The notes under the pieces were generated by a model. It made no database searches and was not told the DNA's origin. It saw only the letters and a list, made by a program, of their open reading frames with translations. Source: an uncultured Dehalococcoidia bacterium (GTDB lineage: Bacteria; Chloroflexota; Dehalococcoidia; Lucifugimonadales; UBA1127). From it: a DNA stretch of 64,000 nucleotides. A program made the translations under genes and the position numbers. The stretch spans positions 2,317,001 to 2,381,000 of the forward strand of contig OX638292.1 in NCBI GenBank assembly GCA_951812285.1, written 5' to 3'. Of this stretch, positions 25,921-34,306 are shown piece after piece (positions within the stretch are counted from its first letter, which is position 1; each line of letters starts with the position of its first letter).

Positions 25921-25945
25921 TCACAAAACTCGGATGAGGACACAT

Positions 25946-25982
25946 GGCCCCGCCTTCCGATTGGAGGGCGGGGCCCTATAAT
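25946..25982 (+). terminator. Hairpin terminator followed directly by a TATAAT promoter element
   Basis: A 13-bp stem (arms 25946-25958 and 25963-25975) is followed at once by TATAAT at 25977-25982, which sits 8 bases before the ATG at 25991. The -35 would fall inside the hairpin. The next gene would then be transcribed almost leaderless. Confidence 0.6.
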
Positions 25983-25990
25983 TGTGAGCG

Positions 25991-26995
25991 ATGAAAGACA
26001 AGACACGCTTCCTGCCTATTCTCCTTTGCACTGCCCTCGTTGTCTCGCTTGGCGCGTGCGGCGGGGATTCGGACCGCGTCGTGGTGGACGGCCTCGCGTC
26101 GCCGCGGGGGCTGACGGCGCTGGACGACGGGCGGCTGCTCGTCGCCGAGCTGGGGGCGGGCAGGCTGCTCGTCGTGGATGGCGAGGGCGGCCTGACCGTA
26201 CATGCGGACCTGCTACCTCGACTGGCCGACGGGCCGGAGGGCGCGCCAGCGGGCGTGTCGGCGGCGGTGATGGACGGGGACACCACGTACTTCATCGTCG
26301 GCGAGGCGCGCGCGAAGGGGTTTCGCGACGTGTACGCGCTGCGGGCCGGCGACGCGCCTCGGGGCTTGACGGGGCAGGACGTCATGGGTACGGGGCCAAC
26401 TGAGCCACTGCTGAATCCCTACGACCTGCTGCAGCTTGCGTCGGGCGACCTGGTCATCAGCGACGCCGGGGCGAACGTGGTCTGGCGCGTCACGCTGGAC
26501 GGGGAGATTTCCCTGTATGCTGACACGGGTCCCATATCGTACGTGAACTCCGACGGCGGAGGGGACGTAGAGCCGGTGCCCACCGGCATGACGAGAGGCC
26601 CCGACGGCGCGGTCTACCTCGCCACGCTTACCGGCGCTCCCTTTCCGACGGGCGGGGCCAAGGTGTACCGCATCCTCGACCGCAACGCGGACGGCGACGC
26701 GCTGGACCCCGGCGAGACGGAGGTCTACGCGGAGGGGTTCACCACGGCGACCGACGTGGCGTTTCTGCCGGACGGCTCCCTGCTGGTGACCGAGTACACG
26801 ACGGCAATGGCGGAGCTGGCGTCGAAGGGGTATGCGCGCTCGTCGGAGCACCCGGGGCGGCTGGTGCGGTGGGAGCGCGGCAGGCGCTCGGTGGTGATGG
26901 ACGGGCTGGTGGCGCCGACGTCGGTCACGGTGATCGACGGGGTTGCGTACGTGAGCGAGGAGTACGCGGGGCGCGTGCGGGCCATCGAGCCGTAG
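25991..26995 (+). CDS. ScyD/ScyE-like beta-propeller lipoprotein
   Basis: A 334-residue exported lipoprotein: signal with lipobox LGAC (Cys23), then repeated propeller strands of the form GLASPRGLTALDDGRLLVAE and GMTRGPDGAVYLATL, as in ScyD/ScyE, NHL and SMP-30-like folds. An acidic NRNADGDALDPGE loop resembles a calcium site. Function is unknown; these proteins often bind or hydrolyse small ligands outside the membrane. Translation seems to start within a few bases of the transcript start, since no Shine-Dalgarno is present. Confidence 0.82.
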   Translation: MKDKTRFLPILLCTALVVSLGACGGDSDRVVVDGLASPRGLTALDDGRLLVAELGAGRLLVVDGEGGLTVHADLLPRLADGPEGAPAGVSAAVMDGDTTYFIVGEARAKGFRDVYALRAGDAPRGLTGQDVMGTGPTEPLLNPYDLLQLASGDLVISDAGANVVWRVTLDGEISLYADTGPISYVNSDGGGDVEPVPTGMTRGPDGAVYLATLTGAPFPTGGAKVYRILDRNADGDALDPGETEVYAEGFTTATDVAFLPDGSLLVTEYTTAMAELASKGYARSSEHPGRLVRWERGRRSVVMDGLVAPTSVTVIDGVAYVSEEYAGRVRAIEP

Positions 26996-27077
26996 TATGA
27001 TGGGGCGGCAGCCAGGCTCGCCCCCCGCGGGAGCGGCGTCGGCTGTAGCTCTAACACACAAGGAGAGGGGAGAAGCC

Positions 27078-27389
27078 ATGATCGTCCTAATGGTCACCAT
27101 CAACATCAAGCCGGAGCACAAGGAAGCCTTCATGGAGGAGATGATGGGCGACGCCATCGGCTCCAACCGCGACGAGGAGGGCTGCCTGCGCTTCGACGTG
27201 CTGCAGGACAACGATGATCCAAACAAGATTCACCTGTACGAGGTGTACACCGACGAGGCGGCTCTGGAGGCCCACCGGCAGGCGCCGCACTACCTGAAGT
27301 GGCGGGAGGCCGTGGCGGACTGGCGCGAGGGCGACCCGATACGGGCCATGTGCACCAACGTCTACCCGCCGGACGGCGAGTGGCGGTAG
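27078..27389 (+). CDS. ABM-family monooxygenase-like protein
   Basis: A 103-residue protein of the antibiotic-biosynthesis-monooxygenase/YgiN fold: MIVLMVTINIKPEHKEAFME, GCLRFDVLQDNDDPNKIHLY, then EVYTDEAALEAHRQAPHY. Such small dimeric proteins oxidise quinols or aromatic compounds, or act as heme or stress proteins. ATG 27078 has GGAGAGGGGAG upstream; the 27 codons before it overlap the preceding gene's end. Aromatic-oxidation genes follow on the other strand, so a quinol-related role is plausible. Confidence 0.85.
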   Translation: MIVLMVTINIKPEHKEAFMEEMMGDAIGSNRDEEGCLRFDVLQDNDDPNKIHLYEVYTDEAALEAHRQAPHYLKWREAVADWREGDPIRAMCTNVYPPDGEWR

Positions 27390-27449
27390 GGGAGACCCTC
27401 TAACTCGTCCTACAGGCCCTGCGACAGGCCCAGGGCCAACGGAGCAAGA

Positions 27450-27481
27450 AAACGGGGCGGCGCGTGTGCGCCGCCCCGTTT
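27450..27481. terminator. Bidirectional terminator between convergent genes
   Basis: A perfect 14-bp stem, AAACGGGGCGGCGC and its complement with loop GTGT. A-rich and T-rich ends on both sides fit use by the ABM gene and the convergent dioxygenase gene. Confidence 0.8.
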
Positions 27482-27509
27482 GTCGCGTCCGACTCAGAGG
27501 TCGTTCGGG

Positions 27510-28562
27510 CTACTCCCAGATGCCTACGGCGCAGCCGCAGCCGGTGCCGGCGGGAGTGCGGTAACCGGGCTCGTAGCAGATGGTCTCCATCCTCGTGTCG
27601 CCCATTGCGCCGGCGACCGCGACCCAGTTCAGGGTCTCGGTGGTGGCGGACTGCAGGCGGACGCGCGGGAGGGAGGTGAGGATCTCGGGGTCCGCCGCTT
27701 CCATGCCCTTGATAGCGAGGCGGTCGAGCTCCTCGTCGACGACGAAGTGGCTGAGGCCGCCGGTGCAGGCGAAGGCTACCGTCTTGTCGGTGTCCCATTC
27801 CTCAATGGCCTTGCGGACGGCACGGCCGAGCGCGAAGGCGCGGCGCGGGCTGATCCAGTTGGGCGGGTAGCAGGTGTTGATGGAGATGGGCAGGATGGGC
27901 GGCGCCTTGCCGTCGAACCACCGGGCCACCGCGAAGCCGTAGGCGTGCGGCAGGCCGAAAGGCCTCGGCTGCGTGGTGCGCGAGTGGTCCAGGTACCAGG
28001 TGGCCGGGCCGATGGTCCCGCCATAGGACTCCTTGAGGTAACGGGAGTGGGACACGTCAAAGTCCTGGTCCATGAGGGACTCGATGACGTGGAGGCCGAG
28101 GTCTGACGGCACCGGGTGGTCGTACTCCCGAGTCCCGTAGGCCATGGAGGACATCCTTCGGGCCTCACTCATGTCGGGCGTGATGGTGCGGGGGAGGACC
28201 TTGATGCTGTCGCCCCAGAAGACGTTGATGGACGGCATGTTGTCGTCGAAGAAGAACTCGCTCTGGTCGTCGCCGAACATGACGACAATGTCCGGGTTGA
28301 CGTTTGAGAACCGCGTCTGCAGGTCGTCCAGACCCTTCTGGATGTTGGCGACCCTGTCGGTGAAGGTCTCGACGTTGGACACTTCAGCGATGCCGGGGTC
28401 GGCGTCGGCGAGGAGCTCGTCGTACGTGACACGCCGGCCGTTCGGCGGCTGTACGAGCTCGCGGTTGCGCAGGTCGTTCTGCGCGTGGACAGCCCAGAGC
28501 TCTCCGGTAAGGCTCATCAGCGGGCTGTGGGATGAGGCAAACCCTCCTACAATCTTGGCCAT
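27510..28562 (-). CDS. Class III extradiol ring-cleavage dioxygenase, LigB type
   Basis: A 350-residue catalytic subunit of the LigB/MhpB fold. The N-terminal SSHSPLM gives the first iron histidine; VMFGDDQSEFF, ISINTCYPP and FACTGGLSHFVVDEE carry other conserved positions, including the histidine of LSHF. These iron(II) enzymes open catecholic or gallate-like rings. ATG 28562 is set by AAGGAGGA upstream; the 24 codons before it are not family-like. The next gene upstream on this strand encodes a LysR regulator. No small LigA subunit is adjacent, so it may work alone. Confidence 0.88.
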   Translation of the reverse strand: MAKIVGGFASSHSPLMSLTGELWAVHAQNDLRNRELVQPPNGRRVTYDELLADADPGIAEVSNVETFTDRVANIQKGLDDLQTRFSNVNPDIVVMFGDDQSEFFFDDNMPSINVFWGDSIKVLPRTITPDMSEARRMSSMAYGTREYDHPVPSDLGLHVIESLMDQDFDVSHSRYLKESYGGTIGPATWYLDHSRTTQPRPFGLPHAYGFAVARWFDGKAPPILPISINTCYPPNWISPRRAFALGRAVRKAIEEWDTDKTVAFACTGGLSHFVVDEELDRLAIKGMEAADPEILTSLPRVRLQSATTETLNWVAVAGAMGDTRMETICYEPGYRTPAGTGCGCAVGIWE

Positions 28563-28713
28563 AACAATCCTCCTTAACTCCAATCGGCCGCTGTGTGCGG
28601 GGAGGATACTCCCACCGTCATGGGAAGTCCACACTATTGCGAAAACTCGCGGGGCGGCAGCAATACCCTACGGAATCACGCGCAACCACGGCCATTTGGG
28701 GCGGGAGGACCGG

Positions 28714-29625
28714 CTACAGGCCAAACGGGAAGTGAGCGAGAAACTCCGGAGAGCTGACCTCCGAGTGGAGCATGCGGGTCAGGAGCTTGCCGCTCTTCCA
28801 GAGTGGCTTGCCGCGCAGGGTGACGATGCCGAACTCGCGGCCCGGCAGCGTGCCCTCAAGCGAGACGATGTTCAAGCGGGACTCGTCCCATGGGTCGATG
28901 GTGTAGCGGGGCCCAATGGAGATGCCCAGCCCGAGTGCGACGTAGGTCTTTACGCTGGTGACGCTGTCCAGGGTGAGCACCGACTTGAAGCGAATGCGTT
29001 CTCGGCGATAGCGGTCGAGGGAGTCCCGTTCCGTCTGGAAGCCGCGGCGCCAGCTGACAAAGGGCCACTCGGCGATCTTCTCAAGCGTGATGTCGTCGTC
29101 CTCGGAGAGTGGGTGTCCCAGCGGGGTCACCAGGGCCGTATGCGAGGTAAAGAGCGGGTCAAAGGAGAAGGTGCGGGGAATGCCACCCCTGGCCACAAGA
29201 CCGAAGTCGGCCTCGCCGCTCTCCACCATGTGAAGCACGGCCGGCTTGGTGCCCGCCAGCAGGTCGAGGGGGATGTTTGGGTGCTGGATGCCGGCGGCCT
29301 GCACCAGGTATGGGAGCACGTGCACGGTGAAGTCGTGGGTGGCGGCGATGGTGACGGTGCTCTCCTCCACGAGGCCGGGATCGTTGGGCGAGAGCTCCAG
29401 CAGGTCTCGGACGAGGGGCGCGGCCCGCTTGGCGACGGCGCTGCCGAACTGGGTGAGCTGGATGGGCCGCTTGCCGCGGTAGACGAGGGACTCGCCCATC
29501 TCGGTCTCGAGGGAGGCGAGGTGGCGGCTGGCCGCGGGCTGGCTGATGCCGACGTGCTCGGCCGCCTTGGAGACGCTGCCGAGATCGGCGATGGCGCATA
29601 ACACTTGCAGTGATTTCAGGTCCAT
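28714..29625 (-). CDS. LysR-family transcriptional regulator
   Basis: A 303-residue regulator. The N-terminal winged helix is clear (MDLKSLQVLCAIADLGSVSK, then ISQPAASRHLASLETEMG), followed by the two-lobed effector domain (TVTIAATHDFTVHVLP, SGEADFGLVARGG). The CysB/Cbl-like subgroup is possible. ATG 29625 starts the family-typical sequence; the longer frame from 29667 adds 14 untypical residues. It lies just upstream of the LigB-type gene on the same strand and may control it in response to an aromatic acid. That link is inference from position. Confidence 0.88.
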   Translation of the reverse strand: MDLKSLQVLCAIADLGSVSKAAEHVGISQPAASRHLASLETEMGESLVYRGKRPIQLTQFGSAVAKRAAPLVRDLLELSPNDPGLVEESTVTIAATHDFTVHVLPYLVQAAGIQHPNIPLDLLAGTKPAVLHMVESGEADFGLVARGGIPRTFSFDPLFTSHTALVTPLGHPLSEDDDITLEKIAEWPFVSWRRGFQTERDSLDRYRRERIRFKSVLTLDSVTSVKTYVALGLGISIGPRYTIDPWDESRLNIVSLEGTLPGREFGIVTLRGKPLWKSGKLLTRMLHSEVSSPEFLAHFPFGL

Positions 29626-29831
29626 GTTTCCCAGTCTTCCGGCGCCCCGACAATTGTTGAGCCGCATCGGCCCCCATGCAGGACGCCATCTTGAGTATTC
29701 GCTTCAAGGCGTTTATAACGATTGTGGATATTATTACATGACGCAGTATCCTTGACAAGGCACTAATGGAGAATCAAACTGAGCCATTCCTTCCGCGGAA
29801 GCGCTGTCGGAAGAACAACAAGCCCCCCTGG

Positions 29832-29865
29832 TACTAACCCCCCGGCCAATGCCGGGGGGTTAGTA
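29832..29865 (-). terminator. Hairpin downstream of the cupin gene
   Basis: A 15-bp perfect stem (TACTAACCCCCCGGC and its complement, loop CAAT) about 32 bases after the cupin stop codon. The outer A/T-rich pairs give both strands a U-containing tail. Confidence 0.75.
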
Positions 29866-29897
29866 ATTTAACGGGGGCGCCGGCGGGGAGAGTGAAG

Positions 29898-30242
29898 CTA
29901 GCCCTGGTCCACGAGGCCGATGGTGGCCGTGATGCAGGGCTCGTCGCCGAGGGCGATGGTTGTGTGGCCCTTGCCCGTCGTGTCCTCGACGAGGCGGGCG
30001 TCGCCCTGGCCGAAGACCTTGGTGGAGCCGTCCTCGAAGCCGATCTGCAGTGAGCCCGAGAGGATGATGACGAACTGGCGCTGGGGCGCCGGGTGCCAGT
30101 CCTGCAGCACGCCGGGGGCTCGCGAGCCGAATCGTATCTGGGTAACGTCGATGCCCTTGGTCCAGTCGGGCATGGCGTCGAGGTCAATCTCCTCCCAGGT
30201 TGCCTTGCCGTCGTCGCCGGTGTACATGCGGTAGGTGCCCAT
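29898..30242 (-). CDS. Small cupin protein
   Basis: A 114-residue single-domain cupin. The motif region GVLQDWHPAPQRQFVIILSG has the metal-type His and Gln pattern, and GKGHTTIALGDEP carries the second-motif His. Such proteins are sugar-binding, dioxygenase or isomerase-like. GGAGG lies 7 bases before the ATG. Upstream there are 370 bases without a gene that hold the 34-bp palindromic array (30423-30524), a possible control region for this gene. Confidence 0.8.
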   Translation of the reverse strand: MGTYRMYTGDDGKATWEEIDLDAMPDWTKGIDVTQIRFGSRAPGVLQDWHPAPQRQFVIILSGSLQIGFEDGSTKVFGQGDARLVEDTTGKGHTTIALGDEPCITATIGLVDQG

Positions 30243-30422
30243 TCAATTGCCTCCGATGGTGATTTGTCAGCCTCCCGGACTGTGCCACACTTGCCTTGCC
30301 CCGTCCCTGCTTCCCCCGTTACCCTCGTCCCATGCCCTCGGCTCCCTGCTTGGCGCCCTGGTCAGGAAGGCGGGGCAACATCTCGGAAAACAAAACAATT
30401 CCGTATCTGCAAGACTCTGGGC

Positions 30423-30524
30423 CAGCTACGGATTGTTCCGGGAACAATCCTCACCTCAGCTACAATTGTTCCCGAAACAATCCCTGCTCCCAGCTATGAT
30501 TGTTTCACAAACAATCCGCAGACA
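30423..30524. repeat. Three contiguous 34-bp units, each with an ATTGTT/AACAAT palindrome
   Basis: Units begin with CAGCTA at 30423, 30457 and 30491. Each carries a palindrome: GGATTGTTCC/GGAACAATCC (perfect, 30430-30450), ATTGTTCC/GAAACAAT (30465-30481) and GATTGTTT/AAACAATC (30498-30516). Centres are 33-34 bases apart, about three DNA turns. The rest of 30243-30613 holds no gene. The layout suits binding of a dimeric regulator at three phased sites upstream of the cupin gene. Confidence 0.85.
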
Positions 30525-30613
30525 ATGCTCGACTTGGTAGCTGAGGCAGACATTGTTCATCGTTTCAATGCGTCCTGCATCGGGGTGCGGCGCCGGAATG
30601 ATGGGCGAACCGC

Positions 30614-32845
30614 CTACCCCTGCTGCTTCTCCTTGAGGGCGCGGTAGACCTTTTCCGCCGTGATGGGGAGGTCCTTGATGCGGACGCCGACCGCGTCCTC
30701 CACGGCGTTGGCAATGGCGGCGGCGACGGGGATGACGGAGTTCTCGCCGATGCTCTTGACGTTGTACGGGCCGACGCCGCTCTCGGACTCCACCAGGACC
30801 GTGCGCATCTCCGGCAGGTCGTTGATGGTGGGGATCTTGTAGTCGCCGAAGGAGAGGGTGGTGACGCGGCCGTCCTCGACCTGCAGCTCCTCCATGAGGG
30901 CGTAGCCGATGCCCTGCATGGCGCCACCGTTCACCTGCCCCTGGTGGCCTATGGGGTTCACGATCTTGCCGACGTCGTGGGCAGTGGAGAGGCGGAGCAG
31001 CTTGACCTGCCCGGTCTCGGGGTCGACGGAGACCTCGGCCACCTGCGCGACGTAGGCGGTCACGGGCGGGAGGGCGGTGTCCGCGAACTCGGCCTGGCCG
31101 GTGGCGGAGCGGCCGAGGCGCTGGAGCAGCTCCGGCCAGTCGTGGGTCTCGCCGGTCGAGCGGACCCGGACGGCGCCGACGGCGAAGGAGAGGCGGTCTG
31201 CGGGGACGCCGAGAGCCTCGGCAGCGGCCTGCAAGAGCTCGCCCTTGACCTCCTGCGCCGCGGCGTAGGCAACCTGGGTGCCGATGCGCGTGACGCGGCT
31301 GCCGCCGACGCCGGAGTCAAACGCCACGACGCCGGTGTTCCATGCGCCGATGTGCATGCGGTCGACGGTCAGGCCAAGCTCCTCGCCGATGACCTGAATC
31401 TCAAGCGTGTAGCTGCCGGTGCCCTGCTCGAATATGGGCGTCGAGAGCTCGGCGGTGCCGTCGAGGTTGAGGGTTACGGAGAGGTGGGAGTGTCCGCCGC
31501 CGGGAGGGCGGTCGCCGATGGCGATGCCGCGGCCATGGTTGGGGGCCTTCGCGGTGCCGTACTCGGCGGCCTCCGCGGCGGCCTCGAGGGTCTCGCGGAT
31601 GTTGACGCCCTGGAAGGTGTGGTTGAGCGAGTCGGACTCGCCGGGGTTAACCACGTTCACGCGGCGGACGTCGAGGGGGTCGAGCCCGAGCTGGCGGGCG
31701 ACCATGTCGAGCTGCGACTCCATGGCGAAGGCGGCCTGAGGCTCGCCGGGCCCGCGCATGTGGCCGCAGGGGACGTTGTTGGTGTAGACCTGAATGCCCT
31801 CCACCTTGACGTTGGGCGTCCGGTAGGGGCCGCCGGCGTGGGAGAAGCCCATGAGGTTGACGCCGGGCTTGTACGCGCCGTACGCGCCGCTGTCGAAAAC
31901 GCCGCGGACGTGGTGGGCGACCATCGTGCCGTCGCGCTTGACGCCGGTGCGGACCTGCATGACGGCGGCGTGGCGCGGGTTGGCGGCCATGAACTCGTCG
32001 AGGTAGTCCATGACCATCTTGACGGGGCGGCCGCTGGCCTTGGCGAGGTAGTAGCAGAGGGGTATCTCCATCGGCGAACCCTTGCCGCCGAAGTCGCCGC
32101 CGATGGTGGCGAAGTTGACCTGGATCCCGTCCTGCTCGATGCCGATGGCGTCGGCGAGTTGCTGGCGGAGGTTGTAGGGCGTCTTGTTGGAGGCCCAGAC
32201 CTGCGCGATGCCGTCGCCGTCGATCCACACGACGCAGGAGTGCGACTCGAGGTATGCCTGGTGCTGGCGCGGCACCTGGAACGTATTCTCCACGATGACG
32301 TCGGCCTCGGCAAAGCCGGCCTCGATGTCGCCCTTGTTCCAGACGCTGTGGATGAAGACGTTGGACGGCTTCTCGGGCGGTTGCGGGTAGCCGATGTAGC
32401 TCATCATGTCCGGGTGGATGAGGGGCGCGCCGTCCTGCATGGCCTCGACAGGGTCGAGCTGGGCGGGGAGCTCCTCGTACTCGATCTCGATGAGGTCGAG
32501 AGCGGCCTGGGCGATGTCTTCGTCCTCCGCGGCGACGGCGGCGACGCGCTCGCCGGCGAAGCGGGCGTGGTCCCACGCGAGCACGGGGACGTCGCGGAGG
32601 CGGCGGCCGAAGAGGATGCCGCGGACGTCGTCGCCGGTCAGGACGGCGTGGACGCCGGGGAGCGCTCGCGCCGCCGAGGTGTCGATGCTGACGATGCGCG
32701 CGTGCGGGTACGGGCTGCGGAGGGACTTGCCCCAGAGGGCGCCGGGGAGGTTCACGTCGGCCGAATACTTGGCCTGTCCGGTGACCTTCTCCGGGCCGTC
32801 GACGCGGCCCAGCGGTTGCCCAAAGACATGGTACGTCGTGGTCAT
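30614..32845 (-). CDS. Xanthine dehydrogenase/CO dehydrogenase family, molybdopterin-binding large subunit
   Basis: A 743-residue molybdenum hydroxylase catalytic subunit: PLGRVDGPEKVTGQAKYSAD at the start, GGDFGGKGSPME and GGSRVTRIGTQVAY (cofactor binding), and SIGENSVIPVAAAIANAV near the C-terminus, with Glu at the position of the catalytic glutamate. It lacks the CoxL-specific active-site loop I would expect, so it is more likely a hydroxylase of aldehydes, purines or aromatic heterocycles. It is divergent from the small- and medium-subunit genes, an unusual split. Its ribosome binding site lies in the first copy of a duplicated 16-bp sequence (32848-32863). Confidence 0.92.
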   Translation of the reverse strand: MTTTYHVFGQPLGRVDGPEKVTGQAKYSADVNLPGALWGKSLRSPYPHARIVSIDTSAARALPGVHAVLTGDDVRGILFGRRLRDVPVLAWDHARFAGERVAAVAAEDEDIAQAALDLIEIEYEELPAQLDPVEAMQDGAPLIHPDMMSYIGYPQPPEKPSNVFIHSVWNKGDIEAGFAEADVIVENTFQVPRQHQAYLESHSCVVWIDGDGIAQVWASNKTPYNLRQQLADAIGIEQDGIQVNFATIGGDFGGKGSPMEIPLCYYLAKASGRPVKMVMDYLDEFMAANPRHAAVMQVRTGVKRDGTMVAHHVRGVFDSGAYGAYKPGVNLMGFSHAGGPYRTPNVKVEGIQVYTNNVPCGHMRGPGEPQAAFAMESQLDMVARQLGLDPLDVRRVNVVNPGESDSLNHTFQGVNIRETLEAAAEAAEYGTAKAPNHGRGIAIGDRPPGGGHSHLSVTLNLDGTAELSTPIFEQGTGSYTLEIQVIGEELGLTVDRMHIGAWNTGVVAFDSGVGGSRVTRIGTQVAYAAAQEVKGELLQAAAEALGVPADRLSFAVGAVRVRSTGETHDWPELLQRLGRSATGQAEFADTALPPVTAYVAQVAEVSVDPETGQVKLLRLSTAHDVGKIVNPIGHQGQVNGGAMQGIGYALMEELQVEDGRVTTLSFGDYKIPTINDLPEMRTVLVESESGVGPYNVKSIGENSVIPVAAAIANAVEDAVGVRIKDLPITAEKVYRALKEKQQG

Positions 32846-32847
32846 GG

Positions 32848-32921
32848 TAGTTCCCCTTGTCAGCGGAATGGCCCTTCGATTTCCCTCAGGGCGAACGGCG
32901 GCGACTAGCTCCCCTTGTCAG
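32848..32921. repeat. Dispersed palindrome flanked by 16-bp direct repeats
   Basis: Direct repeats 32848-32863 and 32906-32921 (TAGYTCCCCTTGTCAG, one mismatch) flank 42 bases that contain a copy of the TTCGATTTCCCTCAGGGCGA element (32875-32898). The pattern is that of a target duplication on insertion. The left repeat carries the large-subunit ribosome binding site and the right one the -35 of the small-subunit promoter. Confidence 0.75.
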
Positions 32922-32943
32922 TCGCGCATAGCTACGCTACTAT
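32915..32943 (+). promoter_or_regulatory. Promoter of the small-subunit operon
   Basis: TTGTCA (32915-32920), a 17-base spacer and TACTAT (32938-32943), with AAGGAT before the ATG at 32971. Confidence 0.65.
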
Positions 32944-32970
32944 GCCCCAGAACTCGCGCAAGGATACCAG

Positions 32971-33444
32971 ATGACTACGCTTGACGCATCCTACACGGTA
33001 CGGCTGACGGTCAACGGCGAGCCCCGCGAAGTGCAGGTCCCCGCCCGCCGGACGCTCGTCGACATGCTGCGTTACGACCTCGACCTGACGGGGACGAAGG
33101 AGGCGTGCAGCGTGGGCGTGTGCGGCGCGTGCACGGTGCTGCTCGACGGCGAGATCACGGCGTCGTGCATCACGCTCGCGGTGCAGGCGGACGGCGAGGA
33201 GGTCACGACGATCGAGGGCATCGCGCAGGACGGCGAGCTGCACCCGGTCCAACAGAGCTTCATCGACCACGGCGGCTTCCAGTGCGGCATCTGCACCTCT
33301 GGGCAGATCGTGGCCGCGAAGTCACTGCTGGACGCCAACCCATCGCCGACGGAGGAGCAGGTCAAGGCGTGGATGATGGGCAACCTGTGCCGCTGCACGG
33401 GCTACTACCAGATTCTGGAGTCCATCATGAAGGCGGTCCGGTAG
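32971..33444 (+). CDS. Molybdenum hydroxylase small subunit, two [2Fe-2S] clusters
   Basis: A 157-residue protein. The plant-type cluster motif CSVGVCGACTVLLDG and the C-terminal cluster motifs CGICTSGQI and CRCTGYY are complete. It passes electrons from the Mo cofactor subunit to the FAD subunit. It is the first gene of the plus-strand set; the next ATG is one base after its stop, so they form one transcript. The partner large subunit is encoded divergently, 125 bases away. Confidence 0.95.
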   Translation: MTTLDASYTVRLTVNGEPREVQVPARRTLVDMLRYDLDLTGTKEACSVGVCGACTVLLDGEITASCITLAVQADGEEVTTIEGIAQDGELHPVQQSFIDHGGFQCGICTSGQIVAAKSLLDANPSPTEEQVKAWMMGNLCRCTGYYQILESIMKAVR

Positions 33445-33445
33445 G

Positions 33446-34306
33446 ATGAGGGATTTCATCTACCACGCGCCGACATCGCTGGACGAGGCGCTCTCGCTGC
33501 TGGAGCAGTACGGCGAGGACGCCCGCCCCATCGCCGGCGGCACGGCGATGGTCAACCTGCTGAAGCAGAATCTTGTCTTCGCCGACCACCTGGTCGGGCT
33601 GGGCAAGGTGCCGGGGCTGAGCGGCATCAGCCGGAGCAACGGCGATCTGCGCATCGGGGCCCTGACGAAGCACCGCGAGGTTGAGCGCAGCGCGGATGTC
33701 GCGGCGGCGGCGCCGCTGCTCGCCGAGGCGTACAGCCGCGTGGCGACGGTGCGCATCCGGAACATGGCGACCGTCGGGGGCGGGCTGACGCACGCCGACC
33801 CGGCGCAGGACCCGCCGCCCGCGCTGATGGCGCTCGGCGCGCGCGTCGTGCTGGCGTCGTCGGGCGGCACGCGGGAGCTGCCGGTGGAGGACCTCTTCGT
33901 CGACTACTACGAGACCGCGCTGCAGCCGGGCGAGCTCCTGACAGAGGTCATCGTGCCGGCGCAGTCGTCAGACGCGCGGGGTGTGTACTTGAAGTTCCTG
34001 CCGCGCACAGAAGACGACTACGCGACGGTGGCCGTCGCGGCGATCGCCAGCGTTGAGAACGGCGTGTGCGCGGGCGTGCGCGTCGCGCTGGGGGCCGTCG
34101 CGCCGACGCCGGTGCGCGCGACGGCCGTCGAGGCGGCGCTGGAGGGGCAGCCGGTGACGGCGGACGCCATCCGCTCGGCGGCAGAGGCCGTCGCGGAGCA
34201 GGTGGACCCGCTGGCCGACTTCCGCGGCTCGTCGGATTACAAGCGCGACATGGCTGTGGTGTTCACCCGGCGCGCGCTGGAGCAGGCGCTGGGACTCGGC
34301 CAGTGA
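33446..34306 (+). CDS. Molybdenum hydroxylase medium subunit, FAD-binding
   Basis: A 286-residue CoxM-type flavoprotein. FAD-binding segments are RPIAGGTAMVNLLKQ and RNMATVGGGLTHADPA, followed by the C-terminal CoxM domain (GVYLKFLPRTEDDYATVAVA). It accepts electrons from the [2Fe-2S] subunit and passes them on. It begins one base after the small-subunit stop, and its TGA overlaps the GTG of the next gene (GTGA). Confidence 0.95.
   Translation: MRDFIYHAPTSLDEALSLLEQYGEDARPIAGGTAMVNLLKQNLVFADHLVGLGKVPGLSGISRSNGDLRIGALTKHREVERSADVAAAAPLLAEAYSRVATVRIRNMATVGGGLTHADPAQDPPPALMALGARVVLASSGGTRELPVEDLFVDYYETALQPGELLTEVIVPAQSSDARGVYLKFLPRTEDDYATVAVAAIASVENGVCAGVRVALGAVAPTPVRATAVEAALEGQPVTADAIRSAAEAVAEQVDPLADFRGSSDYKRDMAVVFTRRALEQALGLGQ

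Noticed and set aside
30423..30524. Possible short CRISPR array (three about 34-bp repeats)
   Set aside because: Units are contiguous with no unique spacers, the repeats differ from each other, and no cas gene is in the window.
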